Shown: piece by piece, positions 45,837 through 53,203 of the stretch | Layout: each line of letters starts with the position of its first letter | Numbering within the stretch: the stretch's first letter is position 1 | Assembly: GCF_002303885.1 (NCBI RefSeq) | Contig: NZ_MRCM01000015.1 | Coordinates: forward strand, 101,476-165,475 | Reading direction: 5' to 3' | From: Flavobacterium sp. ACN2 | GTDB lineage: Bacteria > Bacteroidota > Bacteroidia > Flavobacteriales > Flavobacteriaceae | Length of the DNA stretch: 64,000 nt | Program-made: the position numbers and the translations under genes | The notes under the pieces: generated by a model | Database searches by the model: none | Told to the model about the DNA's origin: nothing | What the model saw: the letters and a program-made list of their open reading frames with translations, nothing else

Positions 45837-46135
45837 CCGCAAAGAGCGCAAAGACGGTGCAAGGTTCGCAAAGATTTAAGCAATTTGTAAGCGTAAAGTT
45901 TGTCATTTCGACAAAGGAGAAATCTCCACAAGTAGCTCTACAAAGATTGGAGATTCAGCTTGCGGAGTTTCTTGCGAAGATTTCTCCTTCGTCGAAATGA
46001 CATAAAATGTGTATAAAACTTTGCTAACCTTGCGAAAAAAACTTTGCGCTCTTTGCGTTTAAATAAACACAACGAAAAACAACCTGAAACTTTAAACCTG
46101 AAACTTTAAACCTGAAACAAAACAAACCAAAACCA
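45837..46135. repeat. Composite intergenic repeat block
   Basis: Three nested repeat families fill this gap. Outer: AACCGCAAAGAGCGCAAAG at the left and TTTGCGCTCTTTGCGTTT at the right, nearly inverse. Inner: a palindrome GTCATTTCGACAAAGGAG ... CTCCTTCGTCGAAATGAC (about 45903-46001). Then CCTGAAACTTTAAA three times at about 46081-46120. The palindrome family recurs near 62.3, 62.7 and 63.1 kb. No gene visible. Confidence 0.7.
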
Positions 46136-46178
46136 ATCTTTATATTTTTCGTATATTTGAATTTCGCAATTCACAAAT

Positions 46179-47102
46179 ATGAAATCCCTAGATTCCTTTT
46201 ACCAAGATATTACCGAAGGCTCAACTGTTGATCCTACTTCTTTATTGCCAAATGACATTCAGAAAGAAATCGGGCACTTTAATGTTTTCGACATAAAAGA
46301 ATTGCTGGAGCGCATGAAAGGAAAACCTGGAATGCCTTATGACCGCAGAGCGTATTACAAAATAAGTTTAATTAGAGGCCACAACAAAGCAGAATATGCC
46401 GATAAAGTAATCGAAATCGAAAAACAAGGATTATTATTTGCAACTCCAAAAATTCCGTACAATTATTTACCGCAAGACACCAATCAAGGCGGGCAATTTT
46501 GCGTTTTTACCAGCGAGTTTTTATCTAAAAACAAAAGCGGAATTGATCTGGACGAACTTCCTATTTTTGCTTCAGACGGTTATCCCATTTTTCAGCTTTC
46601 TGATGAAGAAGTTTCAGAAGTAGAATTGATTTTCAACAAAATACAAAAGGAAATTAATTCTGATTATATTTACAAGTATGATTTAATCCGAAATTATGTG
46701 GCTGAATTAATCCACTTCGGACAAAAATTACAGCCTATTACAGCGTTATATTCTAAGCATAATTCGGCAGCAAGAGTTTCATCTTTATTTGCTGAATTAT
46801 TAGAAAGACAATTCCCTATTGAATCTCCAAATCAGCGATTAGAATTGAGAACAGCGAAAGATTTTGCCGAAAGATTATCTGTTCATGTGAATCATTTAAA
46901 TAAGGTTTTAAAAGAAAATACCGGAAAAACCACAACCGAATTAATCAGTAACCGACTAACAAACGAAGCCAAAATACTTTTAAAACAAACCGATTGGAAT
47001 ATCTCTGAAATTGCTTATTCGCTTGGTTTTGAAGAATTAGCGCATTTCTCTAATTTTTTTAAAAAACAAACTTCTTATACGCCGGTAGCTTTTAGAGCTT
47101 AA
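46179..47102 (+). CDS. AraC-family regulator next to short-chain dehydrogenases
   Basis: A 307-residue regulator: N-terminal cupin-like sensing part and a C-terminal AraC domain from about residue 205 (TAKDFAERLSVHVNHLNKVLKENTGKTTTE, then WNISEIAYSLGFEELAHFSNFFKKQTSYTP). It likely controls the two SDR genes that follow on the same strand. TATATTTG at 46152-46159 is a good -7 box 20 bases before the ATG, so the leader is very short. A long tandem repeat starts right after the stop. Confidence 0.88.
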   Translation: MKSLDSFYQDITEGSTVDPTSLLPNDIQKEIGHFNVFDIKELLERMKGKPGMPYDRRAYYKISLIRGHNKAEYADKVIEIEKQGLLFATPKIPYNYLPQDTNQGGQFCVFTSEFLSKNKSGIDLDELPIFASDGYPIFQLSDEEVSEVELIFNKIQKEINSDYIYKYDLIRNYVAELIHFGQKLQPITALYSKHNSAARVSSLFAELLERQFPIESPNQRLELRTAKDFAERLSVHVNHLNKVLKENTGKTTTELISNRLTNEAKILLKQTDWNISEIAYSLGFEELAHFSNFFKKQTSYTPVAFRA

Positions 47103-47133
47103 ATTTTGTTTCAAGTTTGAGGTTTCAAGTTTG

Positions 47134-47252
47134 AGGTTTCAGGTTTCAGGTTTCAGGTTTCAGGTTTCAGGTTTCAGGTTTCAGGTTTCAGGTTTCAGGT
47201 TTCAGGTTTCAGGTTTCAGGTTTCAGGTTTCAGGTTTCAGGTTTCAGGTTTC
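47134..47252. repeat. Tandem array, 17 perfect copies of AGGTTTC
   Basis: 119 bases made of 17 exact heptamers between the AraC gene and the first SDR gene. Just before it are degenerate relatives (GTTTCAAGTTTGAGGTTTC). The inverse word CCTGAAAC occurs upstream of the AraC gene at 46.08-46.12 kb, so the gene is bracketed by inverted relatives. The perfection suggests recent slippage expansion and variable length among strains. Confidence 0.9.
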
Positions 47253-47433
47253 GTAGAACTTTGTCAAAGTTTGAAACTTTGACAAAGTTTAACACAACGT
47301 TTTGGAATTTGGAATTTGAATTTTGGAATTTATCACTCGTGATTTGAATTTCGCAAACATTCATTTGATATTTACAACTCCCCAACTCTACTTCGCTCCT
47401 ACCTTTGTCTCATCAAATTAAAAGAACGAAAAG
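47253..47433. other. Spacer before the first SDR gene
   Basis: With the heptamer array it makes a 331-base gap. It holds more short direct repeats (ACTTTGTCAAAGTTTGAAACT, TTTTGGAATTTGGAATTTGA in part) and at 47400-47407 TACCTTTG, a -7 match 26 bases before the SDR start. No gene visible. Confidence 0.45.
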
Positions 47434-48156
47434 ATGAATTTATCAAACAACAAAATCTTAATAACTGGCGGTGCGAGCGGTATCGGACTTGGACTTGCCG
47501 AACGATTTATTCAGGAAAACAATACCGTGATTATTTGCGGAAGAAGAGAATCGGTTTTAAAAAACGTAAAAGCAAAATTTCCTACGGTTATAACAAAAGT
47601 ATGCGACTTATCTATAGAACAAGAACGAATCGCTCTTTACGAATGGATTGCTGCAAATCATCCTGATTTAAACGTTTTAATCAATAATGCGGGAATTCAG
47701 AATTGGGTTTCGGTTACTGATGCTGATTTTTACGAAAGTATGAAAGCAGAAATCAGCACCAATATTGAAGCGCCTTTGCATTTAACTTCCTTATTTATTC
47801 AGTTGCCATCGCTAAAAACAGTGATGAATGTAACTTCTGGATTGGCTTTTTCTCCTTTTGCAAAAGTTCCAGTTTATTCGGCTACAAAAGCATTTTTTAG
47901 ATCGTTTACACTTTCGCTTCGTCATTTATTAAAAGAAAAAAATATTGAAGTAGTCGAAATTATTCCACCAGCATTAAACACAGATTTAGGCGGAATCGGT
48001 CTTCACGACGCACATCCAAGCGTAAGCAGTTTTATCGAATCTATCTTCGAACAACTAAAAGAAGGCAGACAGGAATTGACCTTCGGCACAAGCGAAACCA
48101 GATTAAACGCAAGCGCAGAAGAATTGAGAAATCATTTTAATGCAATGCATCCATAA
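47434..48156 (+). CDS. Short-chain dehydrogenase (DltE-like)
   Basis: A 240-residue classical SDR of the DltE-like kind. Cofactor motif TGGASGIGLGLAERF, arginine in CGRRES suggests NADP preference, NNAGI, and the catalytic tetrad YSATKAFFRSF near residue 150. Cytoplasmic oxidoreductase of unknown substrate. It follows the AraC regulator and precedes another SDR by 107 bases on the same strand. Confidence 0.88.
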   Translation: MNLSNNKILITGGASGIGLGLAERFIQENNTVIICGRRESVLKNVKAKFPTVITKVCDLSIEQERIALYEWIAANHPDLNVLINNAGIQNWVSVTDADFYESMKAEISTNIEAPLHLTSLFIQLPSLKTVMNVTSGLAFSPFAKVPVYSATKAFFRSFTLSLRHLLKEKNIEVVEIIPPALNTDLGGIGLHDAHPSVSSFIESIFEQLKEGRQELTFGTSETRLNASAEELRNHFNAMHP

Positions 48157-48263
48157 TTGTAAAATGTTAAAGGTGAAATGTAAAAAGACAGAAACATTCA
48201 CACCAAACATTTTACAACTCACATTTTACATCTAACATTTTACAAATTAAACAATTATAAAAA

Positions 48264-49028
48264 ATGGCAGTAAATACAAAAATAGCTCTAGTTACAGGCG
48301 GTAGCAGAGGTTTAGGAAAAAACATGGCAATTGCAATTGCAAAAAAAGGACTTGATGTAATTATCACGTACAACAGTAAAAAAGAAGAAGCTGATTTAGT
48401 AGTAAAAGAAATTGAAGAGTTAGGTCAAAAAGCAGCTTCATTACAATTAAACGTAGCTGAATCTGGAACTTTTGATTCTTTCTTTAAAGAAGTAGAAGCA
48501 ACTTTAAAAAACACATTCAAAACCGATAAATTCGACTTTTTAGTAAACAATGCCGGAATCGGAATTCACAATTCTTTCATTGGAACAACCGAAGCTGAGT
48601 TTGATCAATTGACTAATATTCAGTTTAAAGGACCGTTTTTCTTAACTCAAAAAGGATTAAACGTAATGAATGACGGTGGCGGAATTGTAAACATTTCGAC
48701 AGGTTTAGCTAGATTTTCTTTCCCTGGTTATGCAGCTTATGCATCTATGAAAGGCGCTATTGAAACTTTAACCAAATATCAAGCAAAAGAATTAGGAGCA
48801 AGAAAAATTAGAGCTAATGTTGTGGCTCCTGGCGCTATTGAAACTGATTTTGGAGGCGGTGTAGTTCGCGATAACGAACAAATGAACCAGCAAATCGCTT
48901 CTGTAACGGCTTTAGGAAGAGTTGGTTTACCTGACGATATTGGCGGTGTTGTTGCCTTTTTATGTTCCGAAGATGCAAGATGGGTAAATGCTCAAAGAAT
49001 CGAAGTTTCTGGTGGAATGATGTTATAA
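48264..49028 (+). CDS. Short-chain dehydrogenase, FabG-like
   Basis: A 254-residue classical SDR. TGGSRGLGKNMAIAIA with TYNSKKEE (probable NADP binding), NNAGIGI, and YAAYASMKGAIETL near residue 160; C-terminal GVVAFLCSEDARWVNAQRIEVSGGMML, the usual SDR ending. Substrate unknown. Pair with the preceding SDR under an AraC regulator suggests a stress or aldehyde detoxification unit, as inference. Confidence 0.88.
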   Translation: MAVNTKIALVTGGSRGLGKNMAIAIAKKGLDVIITYNSKKEEADLVVKEIEELGQKAASLQLNVAESGTFDSFFKEVEATLKNTFKTDKFDFLVNNAGIGIHNSFIGTTEAEFDQLTNIQFKGPFFLTQKGLNVMNDGGGIVNISTGLARFSFPGYAAYASMKGAIETLTKYQAKELGARKIRANVVAPGAIETDFGGGVVRDNEQMNQQIASVTALGRVGLPDDIGGVVAFLCSEDARWVNAQRIEVSGGMML

Positions 49029-49225
49029 GAGGTTTCAAGTTTCAAGTTTCATGTTTAACCGCAAAGAACGCAAAGGTTTACGCAAGGTTCGCAAAGTTTT
49101 TTACATAAAGCTTTGCGAACTTTGCGTTTATCTAAACATAAAGCTTAGAAAAAACCTTGCGCACTTTGCGGTTAAAACACACAAACAATATCAACTTGAA
49201 ACTTGAAACTTGAAACAAAAAAAAA
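49029..49225. repeat. Composite intergenic repeat block
   Basis: GGTTTCAAGTTTCAAGTTTC at the left and ACTTGAAACTTGAAACTTGA at the right are inverse to each other. Between them AACCGCAAAGAACGCAAAG, CGCAAGGTTCGCAAAG and inverse CTTTGCGAACTTTGCG, then CTTGCGCACTTTGCGGTT. Same organisation as the block at 45.84-46.13 kb: nested inverted repeats built from GCAAAG and TTTCAAG words. Confidence 0.65.
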
Positions 49226-49227
49226 CA

Positions 49228-49261
49228 AAACCCGATAAGTAACCAAAAACTTATCGGGTTT
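49228..49261. terminator. Bidirectional hairpin between SDR and PepSY-like genes
   Basis: AAACCCGATAAGT, eight-base loop, ACTTATCGGGTTT between converging genes. A-rich on the left and T-rich on the right, so it can end transcription in both directions. Confidence 0.6.
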
Positions 49262-49296
49262 GTCATTTCAAATAATATTTGAATTAGTAAAGCGTT

Positions 49297-49770
49297 TTAG
49301 TTTTTTTCTACAGAGACATTAAAACCGCCCTCTGCGTCAAAAACAATATCATAAAATTTAGTATCTTTTTCTATACCAACTTCGTATGTTGTTTTTTTCT
49401 TATCGTCTACCACCATTGCAATTTCTAGAATCGCTTTTGCTTTATAATTCTTTTTTAAATACGACTGTGCTTTTATCGGAAGCTGTTTAAACGAGATCTG
49501 CAATTCATATGCTTTCATGTTTCCAAGATTATCGTAAATCGCTACCGCTTTTGTTCTGTCATCTACATTGTATCGCGCTTCATACCTGATCTCATCTGCG
49601 TCGTCACCAACATATTCTTCCGACCAGACTGGTACTTTTCCCGGATATTCTCTCTCAAAAGCAAATCGGATTTTTTCTGGAGGTGTGACCACTTTTTTCA
49701 TATTGGTTCCCTCCTGCGCAATTAAAAAACTACTGCATAAAAAAGTAAAAGACAAAAGCACGTTTTTCAT
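49297..49770 (-). CDS. PepSY-like secreted protein
   Basis: 157 residues from ATG 49770, which gives the signal peptide MKNVLLSFTFLCSSFLIAQ; an upstream ATG would place 27 charged residues before it. The body has two similar halves with FxxxYPGKVPVWSEEYV and LQISFKQLPIKAQSYLKKNY, the pattern of the PepSY-like/BLIP-like domain. Periplasmic; probably an inhibitor or chaperone-like binding protein. It is just downstream of the LytTR regulator on the same strand, separated by 123 bases. Confidence 0.75.
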   Translation of the reverse strand: MKNVLLSFTFLCSSFLIAQEGTNMKKVVTPPEKIRFAFEREYPGKVPVWSEEYVGDDADEIRYEARYNVDDRTKAVAIYDNLGNMKAYELQISFKQLPIKAQSYLKKNYKAKAILEIAMVVDDKKKTTYEVGIEKDTKFYDIVFDAEGGFNVSVEKN

Positions 49771-49893
49771 AGTTTCATTTTTTAAATTAAACTTTAATAA
49801 CGTATTAAAAGTACTACTTTTTCTATTACGATAATAGGAAGAAATTAACATTTTTTCTCGGAAGAAAAAACTCTTTTAAAATCAAGCATTCAA

Positions 49894-50598
49894 TTACAAT
49901 TCTAGCTTTTTTAATCGGTCTGTTAGTTCTCTTTTATAAGTAATTCCGATTGGGATTCTTTCATTTTTAATCACCACAAAATCTTTTTCGGTTGCATCAA
50001 TTTTATCCAGCGCCACGATGTACGATTTATGAATGCGCATAAAACTCTTTTCAGGAAGACATTTTTCAAACTCTGTTGTCGTGATAGAAGCCAGATACGT
50101 TCTTTTGATGGTGTGAAGTTTTACGTAATTACCAAAACTCTGTGCATACAAAAGCTGGTCCAATTCAATTTCCATTAAATAGCCATCGACTTTTACGTTT
50201 ACTGAGTTTACCGTTTCTTCTGTTTTTTGTTTTGCACTTTCTGTAGCAAAAAAACGGTCAATTGCTTTTAAAAACCTTGGAAAATAGATTGGTTTCAGCA
50301 AATAATCAATCACTCCGTAATCATAGCTTTCCAATGCAAATTCAGAATAGGCCGTGGTTAAAATAGTCTTTGGATGCGTTGGAAGAATTTTAAGCAGTTC
50401 CATTCCCGAAATCTCAGGCATATTTATGTCTAGAAACATTAAATCGACTGAATTTTCTCTGAGATAATTCATCGCTTCAATGCCATTATATCCTTGAAAA
50501 ACCAATTCTAACTGCGGATTCTGTTTAATATAATTAGCCAGAACATAATGCGCAGCGGGTTCATCATCTATAATAATGCATCTTTTTGTTTCTCTCAT
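49894..50598 (-). CDS. LytTR-family response regulator
   Basis: 234 residues: receiver domain (1-120) with CIIIDDEPAAHYVL, phosphoacceptor in LMFLDINMPEISG (near residue 55), the T/S in TTAYSEFAL, and K in YLLKPI; LytTR DNA-binding domain from about 135 (VDGYLMEIELDQLLYAQSFGNYVKLHT, MRIHKSYIVALDKI). Its start overlaps the kinase stop by four bases (ATGA), so translation is coupled. Divergent from the efflux operon 1.2 kb away. Confidence 0.93.
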   Translation of the reverse strand: MRETKRCIIIDDEPAAHYVLANYIKQNPQLELVFQGYNGIEAMNYLRENSVDLMFLDINMPEISGMELLKILPTHPKTILTTAYSEFALESYDYGVIDYLLKPIYFPRFLKAIDRFFATESAKQKTEETVNSVNVKVDGYLMEIELDQLLYAQSFGNYVKLHTIKRTYLASITTTEFEKCLPEKSFMRIHKSYIVALDKIDATEKDFVVIKNERIPIGITYKRELTDRLKKLEL

Positions 50599-51632
50599 CC
50601 TACAAACTTTTTAAGCTGTATTTGTAAATCTACAATATAAGTCTGTTTATCGTCTTTTACATCCAATTTATAGTCTTTTCCATAAATTAAATTCAGACGT
50701 TCAATCGTATTTTTCAAACCGATTTTGGTCGAAATCACATCGTTTTTCTTCGGAATTGAATTGGCTACATGAAGATGCAACAATCCACTTTCAACAGTAA
50801 TATTAATTTTTACGAAGCAATTTTCGATAGCACAAGTTCCGTGTTTAAAAGCATTTTCTATAAATGCAATTAGCAGCATCGGAGAAATTTTATAGGTGTA
50901 TTCGATATCTACTTTACTTTCAAAATTAATCTCGCAACGATAACCCACACGCTCTTTTTCTAGCTGAACGTAACTGTTTATAAATTCCAATTCGTCTTCT
51001 AAAGAAACACATTGTTTGCTGTTGCTTTCTAATTGGTAACGCATTAATTGCGAAACTTTCATAATCAAATCTGGCGTTCTGTCTGGAAACTGAAGACTGA
51101 TTCCGTAAAGCGTATTAAATGTATTGAATAAAAAATGCGGATTTAATTGTCCTTTCAATGAATTTAATTGCATTTGATTGAACAATAAAGCCGCATCGGT
51201 TTGTTTTCTGTGAATACGATAAAACTTAAAAACAATAATCGGACTCAGAATGCAGACCAAAGTCCCTAAAACACTCGCCAACTGGTAGGCATAACTTCTC
51301 TGATGTGAGTTCTGATACAAATGGCATTTGGCAAACATATCCATTCTTGTAATTTCATACAAAATGACAGAAAATACAAAAACTCCAAAAAGCGTTAAAA
51401 TGATATAGGTAAAAGGTTTATTTGCTTTGAATAAAATAGGAAGCAGAAAAAAGCGATTAAACTGGGCATGCATGTACAAAACGCAATAGAAAAATATACC
51501 CATTGCAATAGAAACGAAAGAACTAAATAACATCCAATCATTTTTTAGGGTATATATTGTAAAGGAGAAAAGGACAACGGCAACCTCCTGCCACCATTTG
51601 TTATCCAGTATGTTATCAATTTTTTTGTTCAT
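50595..51632 (-). CDS. LytS-type membrane sensor histidine kinase
   Basis: 345 residues, four hydrophobic segments in the first 150 residues (around 14-30, 36-57, 65-90 and 120-140), then a His_kinase domain with LKGQLNPHFLFNTFNTLYGIS (phospho-histidine near residue 165) and an ATPase domain with LIAFIENAFKHG. Partner of the LytTR regulator. The 173-base gap to the divergent tolC-like gene makes the pump a candidate target. Confidence 0.9.
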   Translation of the reverse strand: MNKKIDNILDNKWWQEVAVVLFSFTIYTLKNDWMLFSSFVSIAMGIFFYCVLYMHAQFNRFFLLPILFKANKPFTYIILTLFGVFVFSVILYEITRMDMFAKCHLYQNSHQRSYAYQLASVLGTLVCILSPIIVFKFYRIHRKQTDAALLFNQMQLNSLKGQLNPHFLFNTFNTLYGISLQFPDRTPDLIMKVSQLMRYQLESNSKQCVSLEDELEFINSYVQLEKERVGYRCEINFESKVDIEYTYKISPMLLIAFIENAFKHGTCAIENCFVKINITVESGLLHLHVANSIPKKNDVISTKIGLKNTIERLNLIYGKDYKLDVKDDKQTYIVDLQIQLKKFVG

Positions 51633-51762
51633 TCTTAATTTTGAAATAGTTTACAAAGTACGAACAAATATTTAATTAATTTTTTCAAAAAATGACCAAT
51701 TCAATTCGTCATTTACTAGTGCAGTACATCACTTAACCTGACTTTTATCAGTATAAGAGAAA

Positions 51763-51770
51763 TAAATTTG
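51763..51770 (+). promoter_or_regulatory. -7 box of the efflux operon
   Basis: TAAATTTG matches TAnnTTTG, 35 bases before the ATG of the tolC-like gene. No clear -33 match. Confidence 0.4.
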
Positions 51771-51805
51771 TTTCATCAAAACATTTTATATCACACCTTG
51801 AGTTT

Positions 51806-53191
51806 ATGTATTTCAAAAAAATTACCTTATTATTTTTCTTGATTTTTGCCTCAATCGGTTACGCTCAAACCCTGTCTTTAAAAGAAGCAGTAAAAACAGG
51901 TCTTGAAAACTACGGTTCTATCCGGGCAAAAAACAATTACACCAATGCATCAAAAGAGACTCTAAAACAATCTCGACGTGATTATCTGCCGAACTTAAAT
52001 TTATCGGCACAGCAAGATTACGGAACTGTAAACGGACAAAACGGACCGTTGTATGGTTTTGGTGGTTTAGGAGTTGCTTCATCAGGTTTACCTCTTCCTG
52101 AACAAAACTGGAATTCGGCGTTTGGTGCGCTTTATCTAGTCAACATGAACTGGGATTTTTTCACTTTCGGAAAAACACAGGAAAAAATCAATTTATCTAA
52201 AATTGATGTTCAGGCCAAAGAAAAAGACTTACAGCAGGAAAAATTCCAGCAGGAAATTAAAATTTCGGCTGCCTATTTAAATCTATTGGCAAGTCAGAGA
52301 TTGCTGATTTCTCAGCAGAAAAATCTAGATCGCGCAGAAGTTTTCAAAAAGACAGCTGTTGCAAGAGTTAAAAACGGATTATTGGCCGGAGTCGATTCTA
52401 CATTGGCTACAGCTGAAGTTTCTAAAGCTAAAATTGCTTTAAACTTAGCAAGGAATTTCGTTAAGGAACAAAACAATAAATTGGTCGATTTAATGGGCGT
52501 TGCGCCTCAGGATTTTGTTACCGATACGCTTTTTGTAACTCAGATTCCAAAAGAATTGATTCAAGGAAATGCAGCAAATGACAGTCTTCATCCGTTATTG
52601 CAACTGTACAAAACCAAAATCGATTACAGCAATCAGCAGGTTAAATTATTCAAGCGTTTTTATTATCCGACCATGAGTGCTTTTGGGGTTTTACAAACCA
52701 GAGCTTCAGGATTTGACAATACTTATGCTACAGACCAAAATGCTTTTAGCAGAAACTATTGGGATGGCGTAAATCCAGACCGTACCAATTATTTGGTTGG
52801 TGTTGGAATTACATGGAATTTAACCACTCCTTTTAGATCAAGCAAACAAGTAAGCGCTCAGAAATTTGTTTCTCAGGCTTTACAGGAAGAATACAATCAG
52901 GCCGATAGAGAATTGAAATCGCAATTGAATTTTGCCGAAGATAAGATCAAAATTACGTTAGAAAATTATGCCGAAGCGCCTATTCAGGTTGATGCGGCAA
53001 AAAGAGCTTACGTACAGAAATCGACATTATACAAAAACGGTTTAACCGATCTGACCGATTTAACACAAACGATGTATGTTTTAAACCGTGCCGAAATCGA
53101 CCGTGATATTGTCAACAATAATGTATGGCAGTCGTTCTTGCTAAAAGTAGCCGCAACGGGCAATTTTGACTTATTTATAAATGAATTTTAA
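51806..53191 (+). CDS. TolC-family outer-membrane efflux protein
   Basis: 461 residues, signal peptide ending near SIGYAQ (residue 21). Two repeated halves of coiled helices and strands typical of TolC: SLKEAVKTGLENYGSIRAKN near the start, QKNLDRAEVFKKTAVARVKNGLLAGVD near 170 and LYKNGLTDLTDLTQTMYVLNRAE near 410. It forms the outer-membrane channel of the tripartite pump. The RND gene starts 12 bases after the stop. Confidence 0.92.
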   Translation: MYFKKITLLFFLIFASIGYAQTLSLKEAVKTGLENYGSIRAKNNYTNASKETLKQSRRDYLPNLNLSAQQDYGTVNGQNGPLYGFGGLGVASSGLPLPEQNWNSAFGALYLVNMNWDFFTFGKTQEKINLSKIDVQAKEKDLQQEKFQQEIKISAAYLNLLASQRLLISQQKNLDRAEVFKKTAVARVKNGLLAGVDSTLATAEVSKAKIALNLARNFVKEQNNKLVDLMGVAPQDFVTDTLFVTQIPKELIQGNAANDSLHPLLQLYKTKIDYSNQQVKLFKRFYYPTMSAFGVLQTRASGFDNTYATDQNAFSRNYWDGVNPDRTNYLVGVGITWNLTTPFRSSKQVSAQKFVSQALQEEYNQADRELKSQLNFAEDKIKITLENYAEAPIQVDAAKRAYVQKSTLYKNGLTDLTDLTQTMYVLNRAEIDRDIVNNNVWQSFLLKVAATGNFDLFINEF

Positions 53192-53203
53192 CTATAGATC
53201 CAA

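Noticed and set aside
47134..47252. Possible CRISPR array
   Set aside because: Repeat unit is only seven bases and contiguous; there are no spacers and no cas genes.
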